DNA of 64,000 nt. Origin: Tanytarsus gracilentus. Taxonomy: Eukaryota > Arthropoda > Insecta > Diptera > Chironomidae. Positions 48,761 through 59,600 of this stretch are shown here, piece by piece; the first letter of the stretch is position 1; every line of letters begins with the position of its first letter. Made by a program: the position numbers and the translations under genes. Where the stretch lies: the NCBI GenBank assembly GCA_038502055.1, contig JAXRKN010000045.1:4672501-4736500 (forward strand), given 5' to 3'. Under the pieces are notes generated by a model. That model was not told the origin of the DNA. It saw nothing but the letters and a program-made list of their open reading frames with translations, and did not search any database.

Positions 48761-49252
48761 ATGGAGGATTTTATGCTAGAAGCACTTAACGAAGCCAAAA
48801 AATCTCTCTTTGAATTCAACGAAGTACCAGTCGGCTGTGTCTTCATCTTTAATAATCAAATCATCGCCCGAGGTCACAATCTCGTTAATAAAACCGCAAA
48901 TCCAACACGTCATGCAGAATTTGTCTGCATCGATGGTGTTCTTAATTATTGCAATCAAAATCATCTCAATCATCAAGACATTTTTAAAGACATCATCGTA
49001 ATCGTAAGTGTAGAACCGTGTATTATGTGCATGAGTGCACTCTTTAATCTTAAAGTTAAGGAAATTATCTTCGGATGTAAAAATGATAGATTTGGTGGAT
49101 CGACAGTTGTTGATGTTGCAAAATATATTGAAAATCAAACTAAAGTACAAGGAGGAGTGCGAGAAAATGAAGCGATGTCACTTTTAAAGCAATTTTATCA
49201 AATGGAAAATCCCTCGGCCCCAATTTCTGCCAAATCAAAGAAAAAAGAATAA
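48761..49252 (+). CDS. Adat2: tRNA adenosine deaminase catalytic subunit ADAT2 (Tad2)
   Basis: ADAT2, with ADAT3, converts adenosine 34 to inosine in the anticodon of several tRNAs. It is an intronless 163-aa frame. The cytidine/deoxycytidylate deaminase fold is clear: zinc ligand and proton shuttle in HAE (residues 51-53, in NPTRHAEFVCID), and the two cysteine ligands in VEPCIMC (87 and 90). FGCKNDRFGG follows, and the C-terminus is Lys-rich (KSKKKE). The start codon has A at -3 and G at +4 and is separated from the SMUG1 stop by only two bases, so both may be carried on one mRNA. The stop codon overlaps an AATAAA. An AATAAA also occurs inside the coding region near 48887. The 3' end faces that of the dehydrogenase gene 59 bases away. 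Confidence 0.96.
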   Translation: MEDFMLEALNEAKKSLFEFNEVPVGCVFIFNNQIIARGHNLVNKTANPTRHAEFVCIDGVLNYCNQNHLNHQDIFKDIIVIVSVEPCIMCMSALFNLKVKEIIFGCKNDRFGGSTVVDVAKYIENQTKVQGGVRENEAMSLLKQFYQMENPSAPISAKSKKKE

Positions 49253-49253
49253 A
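49248..49253 (+). terminator. Poly(A) signal AATAAA overlapping the ADAT2 stop codon
   Basis: The sequence GAATAAAT contains the stop codon TAA within AATAAA. With only 59 bases before the convergent neighbour's stop codon, a signal inside the reading frame end would keep the 3' UTR very short. Confidence 0.5.
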
Positions 49254-49311
49254 TTTATTTCAAAAGGTTTTTTATAAGCGATAAAAAAAATTCCAAAACT
49301 AGAAAATATTT

Positions 49312-50397
49312 TTAAACTGTTTGCATCATTCCTAATCGTCTTTTTTCAACAAGATCCTGTGGCATTCCTTTCAGTTTTAAGACTTTTATAATCCTATCGG
49401 GCAGTGAACTATCGGGCAAAAAAACGATAAATTTTTTGAAAAAATAACTTTAAAATTAAAAAATTTCTTACTTCATAATGAGTCCATATTTCAAAATTTT
49501 CGGAATAAAAATATTTCTTTGATCTCTTAAAATGCCATTTACAGTTTCTTCTGCAACTCTTTCCGGTGACAACATAGGAATGTCTTTTGAAATATATTCG
49601 GCCAAGTCAGGTCTTGTGTTGACAAACGACGGATAAACTGTAGTGGTTTTAATATATTCATCATGTCCAAGAACTATTAACTCATCAAAAAGTGCGCTCA
49701 TGAAGCCGACAACGCCAAATTTAGATGTACAATAAGTCACTGAGTAGGGCATTGTGACTTTTCCGCTATAGCTTCCAATCGCTACGATATGTCCATATTT
49801 TCTTTCAATCATGCCCGAAATAAATTCTCGAACTGTCTTTAATTTACATAATTTTTAACTCATTAATATTTCAACATAAATAATTAAGTCACGTACCCAA
49901 AAGTTTGACATTAAGTTTACTTTAATTATTTTCTCTACATCTTCTGATTTTTTTTCGCGTAAACTTAAATTCATACTCAATACACCTGCATTGTTCACGA
50001 GAATATCAACAACTCCCAAGGAGTTCTCTATTTCCTGCTTCAATTTTAACACCTCTGATGGATCCGCGACATTGGCCTTGAATGCTTTCGCTTTTACTTT
50101 GTATTTTTCGGCTATAAAATTAGCTGTTTTTTCAGCAGCAATATAGTCAATGTCAGCGATGGCAATGTTGCAGCCATGCTCAGAAAGTTTGATTGCGATA
50201 GCCCTTCCAATGCCATTTGCACCACCTGTCACCAACGCCAATTTATTTTCAATTTTCTTGTATTTCGTAAAAGTGAAAAGATTGAAAATCCATCGAAAAA
50301 GTTCAACGACCAGCAAAGTGTTTACCAATAAGTGAGTTTTAAGGAGAATTAAAAAAAACTTCCAATTTGTCGATTCAACCATGTTGCGTCTGGTCAC
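49312..50397 (-). CDS. Membrane-anchored short-chain dehydrogenase/reductase (SDR16C / retinol dehydrogenase-like)
   Basis: A classical SDR that should oxidise or reduce lipid-like substrates (retinoids, steroids, fatty alcohols) with NAD(P). Three exons join in frame: 50397-49897, 49836-49472 and 49408-49312, giving 320 aa. Residues 15-45 are hydrophobic and should anchor the protein in the ER or lipid droplets. The cofactor motif TGGANGIG is at 57-64 and NNAG at 135-138. The catalytic Ser189, Tyr202 and Lys206 (GSYSG, TYCTSK) are all present. The last exon start is the least certain part (acceptor GATAG at 49410-49409). A second in-frame Met at residue 6 could be the start. The family is the insect group related to RDHE2/17-beta-HSD11-13; I cannot name a substrate. 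It sits next to a fatty acyl-CoA reductase on the same strand. Confidence 0.88.
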
Positions 50398-50794
50398 TGA
50401 AAAATATCGATCACGACTGAGAGAAATTTACATACTCATTGTGTGTAACTTTTTACTTCATCAAAGGGCATAATCAAGTTTATTTAACCTGTTTCGAGAG
50501 ATAAAATTATACAGGGCCAAAAAAAAATTTAAATATATTTAGGAAAAACCAGAAACCAACAGATACATAAACTTAGAAAAAAAAGATTGGCAAGAACGAG
50601 CAATGACTTGGCATGTTTTACTTTTAAAATTGAAAGATTCAGTAACGCCAAAAGTTTAATTTTTAATAAATACATGCGCGACAGTTCTTTTTTAATTAAA
50701 ATTTGGTTAAGTGAAAATTAACTTTAAAAATTATAAAACTTAAAATCTAAAATTTATTCCGGCATTCTAAATTGATCTAGATCATGAGCTCCAC
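50398..50794. other. Intergenic spacer between the dehydrogenase and the fatty acyl-CoA reductase
   Basis: 397 bp between same-strand genes, containing the promoter/5' UTR of the dehydrogenase and the 3' UTR of the reductase. Nothing else is visible. Confidence 0.65.
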
Positions 50795-53700
50795 TCAGCT
50801 TTGATTACATTTTTCAATTAGGTCTCGACTCAGCACGAGCTTGTTGGAGAAAAAGAATCGCAGAGTGTTAAATGCGTCATAGAAAAAGCTACAGAACGTT
50901 TCGGGGTCAAGAATGTAGAATAAAGTGAGGCCTGCGATGCCAAGCATGACAGCATAAAGTATGAGTCGAGCGAGGAGATCGCAATGCCAGTAAAGAGTGA
51001 TTAATCCCCTTCGAAAATTGAGTGAATCCTCGTTCTTAAGATTCAAAATGTATTTGCGAGTTCCAAGAACGTAATTCGTCAGAACGTCCTTCATGTCGAG
51101 CTAAAATGAATTTTAATTAATATAAAATAATTTATTTTGAATATTTTAATCTCACTCTCTTAAAATCAGAATAAAAAGTGTCACGATCTTTTTCGTTCAT
51201 CTCGTTTGGCAAACTCATGAAGACTTCATTTTTGTAAACATATTCGCGGGTGTTATAAAAGCCCATCGTCCTCATGCCGCGATCAATTTTGCGTTGAACA
51301 AACATTAAGCTAGATGAGAGAGAAAAATTAAAAAAAATAACTTGAATTGTCTTTTTTGAAAACCTGAATTATAATTCAATGATTAATGGCGCGAGATAAA
51401 AATTAACTTACGACAAGTACTTAAATGACCCAAATATTTTTAAAACTAACCATTGTGTAACAAATTCCTTTTTGACATGAAAATTGTTTCCAATGCATGC
51501 AACATTTTTAATTGAGTTTATTTTCTTAACAAAATTTCACTAAAAACCCGTTAGTAAAAAAATTGAAGTCCTAAAATCAGGTGTCTTTGCTGAATTTTAA
51601 AACCAGTTTATTCAAATTAAATTTAAAAATCTACTCACTGTCTTTTTCTTCCCGTAATGAAGCAGCAAAAGTCTCCAATCAACGATGGCAAATATTGATA
51701 GACAATTTTTCGGTAGTTATAGTAGAAAGTGTTTCGAGTGACAATGCAGTATGGCCACCAAAGTTGATTCCTCATCGGATATGATCTAGACACATTGACT
51801 ATATGCTCAAAAAGCTGCTTAAAATTCCACGGATGAGTGTTCGAATCGAGAATATTGCAGTAAAGAACGTCATTGCCCTTTAGTAAGCCTCTTTTGCAAG
51901 TCAGCGCAATAATTGCATGCGTTGCAACGTCAATGGGTATGAATTCGAGTAGCTTTTCAGGTGTTGAGTGTATTGTCCTCAATGCTCCGCTAGCAACAGC
52001 CATCATCGGTCCAATTAATCCATTTTTCTTGTTGAAAACGTATCCCTTGTAAGGCTCCTGCCATGCCGAAATCACAACCGCTGGTCGAGTGATTACAAAA
52101 TTTATTTTATTACGATAAGTGTGTACGAGCTCTTCAGCGAGCAACTTGCTCAACGCATAAGTGTTTGGAAAGCCTTTCAACAGTCTAAGAGATAAAAATA
52201 AATTAAAATTGATGAACGCTTTCGGCAGGTTTTAAATTATTTTAAAAAATAGAGAAGAGATTATTTAAACTAACCACGTGCAGAGGAGGAAAAAAATAAT
52301 CAAGGTTTTTTGATTTTTTTTGCTAAGTGGAGAGTGTCAAAAAAATCAATGTCAAATTCTCTCTCACCTGGGTTTTGCGTCATCGAGATCGGCTTCGTTT
52401 GATGATGTTAGTAGGTCCAAGACTTTGTATGGATCTGCAGTTGCTGGCATGTATTTTTCGTGTAAAATTTTCTCATTTGGATTGCAATAAACGGTTGAAA
52501 AGTGAGAGAACACAATGAGATTTTTAATCTTTTCTGCGAGCTGTAAAAGACGCAATGTTCCCAATGTATTGAATATCAAGGCCTCGCGCAGTGACAGAGA
52601 GAATTTCGCTCTTGCAGCACAGTGAAAAATTACATTAACATTCTCGATGATTTCAATTTCATCTTTCTCACTAATGCCTAAATTTTCTTCAATGATGTCT
52701 CCCGATATGAGCTTAATTTTTTTCAGACATTCCGGCTTCGATTGTCGAATGTTATCAAAGAGCTTTAAGTAAATAAAATATTGGCATAAAAATGATGCGT
52801 GTAAAATTATGCAATGACCAACTCACCATGTCTTTTATGAACTCTTGATATCGCTGAAACGGATCGACTGGCGAAAAAGAGTGAATTTATAATTGAATGA
52901 GTTGAGACTTGAGGCACATTAAAGGTGAAATTTTGAGGAATTTTTAATAAGTGTGAATGATAAAAAATTCATGAGGTTTTCATTTAAAAAAACGAGTTTT
53001 AATTTAATACTTTGATACTTTTATATTCGCAAATAATTCAATAATTCAGCAACTTTTTAAAAAAGTTTTGCTGATTTTGTAAATTTAAAATTTTGCACAT
53101 GAAAATTGGACATCTTTAAAAAAAATTTATGTCATGATTTATTCTAAAGTCAGCATTATTTTTTAAATTGACAAAAATTATGTAGACCGAAGTAAAAAAA
53201 TATTTTTTTTTGAAAGCTTTGCAAAATGTGTGATCGAATAATTTATCAATTTTTATTTTAACGATCATAAATTTTTAATGTGAACTCAGCGAAAAACAGC
53301 AGTAAAAAATGTTCAGCATTTTATGAAAATGGAAAGGGCTGAAAACTTGCGAAATTCACGAAATTTCGAACTTTTATGAGTGTCAAAAATTTAAGTTGTC
53401 ACTCCTTAAAAAAACTTGCTAAAATATTTTTAACATCAACGAAATTAATTTTTATACAAAAATTAACATCTCTCTGTAATTGTTTCAGAACAAAAACATG
53501 TTTACCATCAACATTTTCTCAATAAAATACATCAAAGTCCAAAAGTATCATTAAACTTTGAATTATTGCGTGATGTAAAATACTTAAAAATACCTTAAAG
53601 ATTTTTTTAAAGAATCAATGATGAAATCTGTTTAAATTAATCACTTAATTGGTCTAACTGTCAATCAGCAACGCGGATGTATAAAATTATTTGACGCAGT

Positions 53701-54268
53701 AAATCAATTAATGATATGAAAAAATTATTAAACGCCTCATTTAGCATGTCAAAATCATTGATGTCTTACGCACTTCATTTGATGAAAAAAATCTTTAATT
53801 CAAAATTTTTATCAAATCAAATTTAGATTTTCGTTTTTTTAAACCAAACGTTCTGAATAATTATTGACATAATTTACGAACGAGTTTCATTTCATATTTA
53901 AAAATTTTTGGTCAAGTCACTGTTTGCATGTTCTTAAAATCTTAAAAATAATTCATCGCACACTTAATGGAGTTCCCTTTTTCGACCTTTAACCTCACTA
54001 ATTTATTTTTTGGCAATTCTTTTTCTTCTTACCGCCTTTTTTCATTCTTATGAGCACATAAATTTCATTTATTTGTTCACATTTTCTGAGGAGAGTTTCC
54101 AAAAGCACTTTGCCCATGAAACCTATAACAGAGAGATGATGATGATGTAACAACAATAATAATCTCTCGCGTGCAGCATTGCTCACCAGTCGCGCCCGTA
54201 ATTAGTACATTTTTATTAGCATAGAATTGCGCAATTGATGCACTTTGTAATACACTCGACGTATCCAT
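50795..54268 (-). CDS. Fatty acyl-CoA reductase (FAR, alcohol-forming)
   Basis: FARs reduce fatty acyl-CoA to fatty alcohol with NADPH at the ER or peroxisome, supplying cuticular waxes, tracheal lipids or pheromones. Seven exons join in frame: 54268-54187, 54122-54033, 52867-52827, 52762-52368, 52184-51639, 51309-51156 and 51100-50795, giving 537 aa, the usual insect length. The Rossmann motif TGATGFMG is at residues 24-31. The characteristic VDPFQRYQEF follows, then FHCAARAKFSLSL, and the catalytic YALSK is at 212-216. A C-terminal Sterile-type domain (KIDRGMRTMGFYNTREYVYK) is followed by a transmembrane stretch (LLARLILYAVMLGIAGL). Intron 2 is 1.2 kb while the others are 60-330 bases. Insects have many FAR paralogues, so I do not assign a specific one. 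Confidence 0.94.
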
Positions 54269-54984
54269 GATGTGTCTCTTTTTTTATATTCGTCGATAAC
54301 TCAATTCTTTAATTACTCTCTGCGCGATGCAAGAAATATGGCATTGAAATTTAACAGCGACTCAGAGATTGAGAGAATTGCAAAAAAGCTATTATGTAGG
54401 TCAATTTGGTGCGTTTATAAAAATTCACTTTGTCCCGCAAAAAAAACTCTTTTTACATCTTAACCGATCGCGTGCTGAAAGAAAACTGACTCTGAAATAA
54501 TGTTCACGAAAGAGTAATATACAATGTACAATTGGAGAGTAAGTTGGTATTATGTGTGCCGCAAAAGAGCAAGACCAAAATCACATGTTAAGTAACAACA
54601 ACAATTGTTAATAAATGCTGACGAAGAGCGAGATTGAAGCGAGAGAGAGAGAGAAATTTTTACATGTGTGCGGGGTTTATGAATGAACTTGGTGCTAAAT
54701 ATTTATGCTGAATTTATGTTAAATTAATGGTTAATGATTTACATCAACGAGGCATTGAACTTTTTATTACAAGTAATGGTTTTGACATGATTACGTAAGA
54801 TTCATAGAAAATGTGCTGAAATTAAATTTTTTATAATTTTTATATTTTTTTTATAATTTAAAATTTTAAATTTTTTTTTTATATTTTTGAAACTATGAAA
54901 TATTTACAATTTTAAATTTTTTTTAAATGTAATTTTTATATTTTTGAAAGAATTAAAACTTTATATTTTTTTGATAATTTTTAT

Positions 54985-55900
54985 AGCGCCGCTATATATT
55001 AATTTTGGATTTCTCCAAAACCAGTTTTTGACCCCTAGTGCCAAGAATTATTTGTAATAAAATTTCTAAATGTGGCCTGTCAAACCCTACAAACTGGTGA
55101 AAACAGATTTGAAATCGGTTGATCCTACGAGGAGTTAGAGCCATTTAAGTCATCTTACTTTCTTACTTTCTTACTTTCTTACGATCTTAGTGAACGCCAT
55201 ATCTCAAGAACGGTAGGTCGGATTTGACTCGGGTTTGTTGCTAAAGATCGGGTTTTCGCTCTAGTTGTGCAAGAAGTATTTTGTTTTGAGGTATGACCCT
55301 TCAAGGACCGTCCCTGAGTGCAAAAATGTCCTTTTTCATACAAATATTCTCTTATATGCCTTCATGGGTATCGTTGAACTCGTAATTGCATCAGGAATCG
55401 ATTGACATTGACGATATTAGAGGATTGTCCATCATGGACGGCCAGGAGTGCCACTAATGTCCATTTTTCAGAACTATACCTTCATGGGTATCGTTGAACT
55501 CGTTATTGCATCAGAAATCGATTGACATTAACGATTTTTGAAGAATGTCCATCATGGCCGACCAGGAGTGCCATTAATGTCCATTTTTCAGAACTATGGC
55601 TTCATGTATGTCGTTGAACTCGTCATTGCATCAGGAATCGATTGACATTGACGATTTTTGAAGAATGTCTATCATGGCCGGCCAGGAGTGCCACTAATGT
55701 CCATTTTTCAGAACTATGGCTTCATGTATGTCGTTGAACTCGTCATTGCATCAGGAATTGATTGACATTGACGATTTTTGAGGAATGTCCATCATGGTCG
55801 GCCAGGAGTGCCATAAGTCCATTTTTCAGAACTATGGGGTACTAATCTAAGACAGCGGAGCTATTGGAAATGGCAACGCCGTTTGCAGACCCATCTTGTT
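54985..55900. repeat. Dispersed repeat element, copy 1
   Basis: A block of mixed base composition in AT-rich DNA, starting near the palindrome ATAGCGCCGCTAT and ending near 55900. It includes an imperfect CTTACTTT microrepeat (55158-55186) and a stretch (about 55250-55385) that is clearly related to 63140-63290. Shared words are CGGGTTTTCGC, TTTTTCATACAAAT and TTCATGGGTATCGTTGAACT. No open reading frame is present, so it is a non-autonomous element or satellite-derived family. Boundaries are approximate. Confidence 0.55.
55361..55838. repeat. Tandem array of four 120-bp units
   Basis: TTCATGGGTATCGTTGAACT-type starts recur at 55361, 55481, 55601 and 55721, a period of exactly 120 bp. Each unit continues through ATCGATTGACATT, GTCCATCATGG, CCAGGAGTGCCA and CCATTTTTCAGAACTAT. 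Copies 3 and 4 share ATGTATG in place of ATGGGTA, and copy 4 has a small deletion near its end. Although 120 is divisible by three, every frame on both strands has stops, so it does not encode a repeat protein. Confidence 0.9.
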
Positions 55901-56685
55901 TAAGCTTAAAATTTTATAATTTTTACAATTAAAATATTTTAAATCATATTTCCTCATCTGATTTTTAAAACCACCTGAAATTGTAGTAAAAAAGACTTCA
56001 ATTGCAGCTCAAGGTTGACTTTTCATTAATGAAATTGAAATTTCGTCATCACATTCGAAAGACTTGAGATTTACTGTCGACCTCTAAGTGTGCGTAAAAA
56101 AAGTTTTAAAACCCGGAGTATTTTCTTCTCGAGATGCTGTTTGCAATTGTCGGTATTTTTCATGTAAGTTTCCTGACTTATTTGAACACTCAATATTGAC
56201 TTAATGTGCGTAAGAAATTTTATGTGCGCACATCAAATACCTGAAAAATAATTAATTAAAAAAACACGAGATTTAGTACAAAAATTAGTAAATTTTATTA
56301 TCGCTCAATTGACATGACAAACACACAAAAAATCGATATAATAATATTAATGCAATCTTAAATGAGTAAATTCATTCAGACGTGAACAAAGAGATTATGT
56401 GATGACATTTTCTTTAAGAGAAGATTTTCGTCCTTGAAACTTTTATTAAAGCGCGTTATTATTGAAATTTACTTAGAGTCTTAAAATCAAAAATTTATGT
56501 GAGATGTTAGCGAAAAATAATTAAGAGTGTTTGGAAATTTTAACTTTTTTTATCAACTGGAAATATTTTGCGATGAATTTTCAAACATTTGAAATTTTTA
56601 GAATTTTTTATTTATTTTTTAAGTTAATTAAAAAATCTAAAAGCTTTCATAAAATATTTCCAGTAATTTTTTAAATCATTATCAC

Positions 56686-59600
56686 TTAATCATATCGTCG
56701 TCTTTCACGATCGCGCGATGCACTTTTGCTTCTTATTCGACTCTGATGATAGTTACCCTAAAGAAGTGGATTAAATAATTAACAAAATTTTTGACATCTC
56801 ATTGACGTCACTTGATGAATAAAAAACACTTAAAAAATTTGCTAATGAGAAGAACAGATGAAAAATGAGTGAGCGAGAGAAAAACATCTGATGGATTGTA
56901 AAGAAGAATCGAGAACGAAAAGTTGTTACGTCATAAAGTTTAAAGTTAGTTTAGTTGATGTTCTGCGAGAAGAAAAATAAAAGAAAAAGAATTTAATAAA
57001 ATGTGAGAAAGAGAAGAATGAGAGAGAAAGTTACTGAAAGCTTTCGTATTTGAGGGTCTTTAAATTATCGAAAACTTTCACTATCAAAAAAGCTTTTTTA
57101 AAGAGAATTTAGAAAAAAAATTTGAGCTTCAAAAAAGATTTTTCGAGATTAAATTTTTAAATTCATTAATCTCAAAACCCTCTTAAATTTTTACAAAAAA
57201 GCTTTAAACTACCTTTTGCTGGTCATTATTGTATTCAATTTCGTAACCATCGCTGATGAATCTAATTAATAGAAGTGCGTTACAAAGTCAGTCATTAATT
57301 AACGCATTTTAACTCACTTGGGTTTCCACGGAGCATTGAGTGAATAACTTCGATTAACGGTTCTCACAGTTGTGCCTAAGCTCTCGTCTTGGAGGGCTGA
57401 TTTGATGCTATTTTTGCCGGACATACGACGGCCGAGAGTCTGCGATGGAATGTCACCCACCGTCGTTGCATGCAGAAACACGACACTTCTTTGACTAGCG
57501 TCACTGTCAAAACGATCGCGATGAAGATTTTCACGGCTGAAATAAAATAAATTCGCCAATTAAGTCTTCGAGTTGGGTTAATTAATGAGCACTCAATTAC
57601 CTAACGGACAAACTCTCGCGGAGTTTTCGTGCTGATGAAAAATTTGAGTCTGTATCAATTGTTCGTTGATGGTAAAATGGCGTTGACTCATGCTGTGGTC
57701 GATGAGGAAAATCATCCTGATCATCGACATACATTTTTCTCCGTGGAGGTCTCGGTAAAGTTGTTGAAACAGAACTGACCAGTCTCGATGATTTTGGCGG
57801 ACGAGCTGGAGGCAAATTTGCATTCATGAGCGGTGACACGGGTCTTCTTATTGGATGTTCAACGAATTCAGTGTCTGATGTGCTTTCTGATATGTTTTGC
57901 AATTCTGCACGAGATCGTGAAACCTTAAAAAAGCTTGGGTTAAATAAATCGTCGGATTAAATTTTAATCCAAAGCTTACAGATTTAGATTTACGATGAGA
58001 GTTAAGATTTTGGAGAGATGAGCTTTTTGGACGTTCTTCTTGCGAGAGATTTGATCTAAAAAATTAATTTAATTATTTTTATGAATTTAAAAAAATGTTA
58101 AAATTTACCTCCTCGAAATAATTGACTTGGTCATGACATCCGTGTCGTCTGCATCTGTATCACCGAAGAATCTCAAAGTCTTTTGAGATCCATTGGAAGA
58201 AGAAATGTTTTTCATACTCGTCGATTTAGCTCTCGAAATGCTTGTTTTGCGATCGATTGTTGACGGATTTGACACGTCCTATAATTAGCATTTCAAATGT
58301 ATATGAAAGTTTAACATTGTTAACAAAAAAAAATCAATCTCACCTTGTTCTTCCTCCTCGATAGACGCTCGAGCGAGGTAAACCAATTGAATTTCTGAGA
58401 ACTATTTTCCTTATTATTAGTGTCTGGTTTCAGTGTACTCGTCGTCATTGTCGATGATGTTTTTCGAGCTATTCCCTTGGGCGGCAGCGATTTTGATCGA
58501 CTCGTAATGAGAGGACTGGCTGTGGGTGTCGACAAACGTCTACGATTAGCAATGTCCTGTTGATGCGAATTCAATTTTGGCGGCGGCTCTAAGTCCGGCG
58601 AATATTCACGATATCTCGATCGCAACTCATTCTCGCTCACATTTTTCGTCTTTGACTTGTTTGACTTGAACAATTCTTTAACTCTCTCGATGCCGCTCTT
58701 CTTCTTCGTTTGTGTCTTTAAGAATTCTCGCGTCATTTTCTTGTTGTGCTTCCACTCCTTCAAAATGTTCGCCTTGTCCAAATTGGGATCATAGAACGAT
58801 CCATCATCGATGCTTCGCTCGCGATGTACAAAAGTTCGAACGAGATGATAAGGATAAGTTTCTTCCGTGTGCTTGCGCTCTTTCATGAGGAAGAGCTCGC
58901 ACTCGATTATGTCATCTTCGTAGTTCCACGGTCGACTTGAAAATTTATAATTAGAATTTTTTAACATTAAATAAAGTAGACAAATCTTAAGTTAACTCAC
59001 CCAGTATTGAATCTCGAGCTACTCGCTTTTCTATTTCTTCCTCGACCACTTCTCATCATCATAGTGCTGTTGTCCGCCTCAATTCCGGAATCGCCTTTTT
59101 CATTTTTCGTCGCCAGCGTCGTTGTGATGGACTTTTTGGGCAATGTGCTTCCATTCGAGTAATTAGCTTTGTTCACGTGACGCTCCTGCGATGACGATGA
59201 CGTAGTGAAATGATGATGACTACGCTCGGGCGAAAAGCGATTAACAATTTCAGTTGAGCCACCATATTTGCCGTATCGAAGTTGCGCTGACTTGCTTGTG
59301 GGTGGCGGCGGCGGAGATGTTGATTTACGAATGTTATTACTGTGTTGGTGATTGTCATTGTTGTTGTTGTTGAAGTGAAGGCCATCGATGCGCGATTTTA
59401 TACGAGACTCTAAGATTTTTCGACGACTACTCAAACTCGTATCGACGCCATTGAACGTGTCCGCATCACGCATCTCGTTGAGCTGATCAAATTCGTTATC
59501 TAAATTATGATAATTATTGATAAAGTTGATGTTGGTGTTTGAGGAATGTCTTGGTATGTGATGTCGAATGTTTACGGGTCTAATTGCTGGCTCGCCCGAA

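Larger units (their letters stand above)
54269..56685. other. Intergenic region with dispersed repeat
   Basis: 2.4 kb between the FAR start codon and the stop codon of the large unidentified minus-strand gene. It holds the FAR promoter region (GA-rich run at 54636-54653) and a repeat element (about 54985-55900) with a four-copy 120-bp tandem array. No coding sequence was identified. Confidence 0.65.

Noticed and set aside
55361..55838. 120-bp array considered as a repeat-protein gene or CRISPR-like array
   Set aside because: All six frames contain stops in each unit, and there is no repeat-spacer structure; it is a plain tandem duplication.
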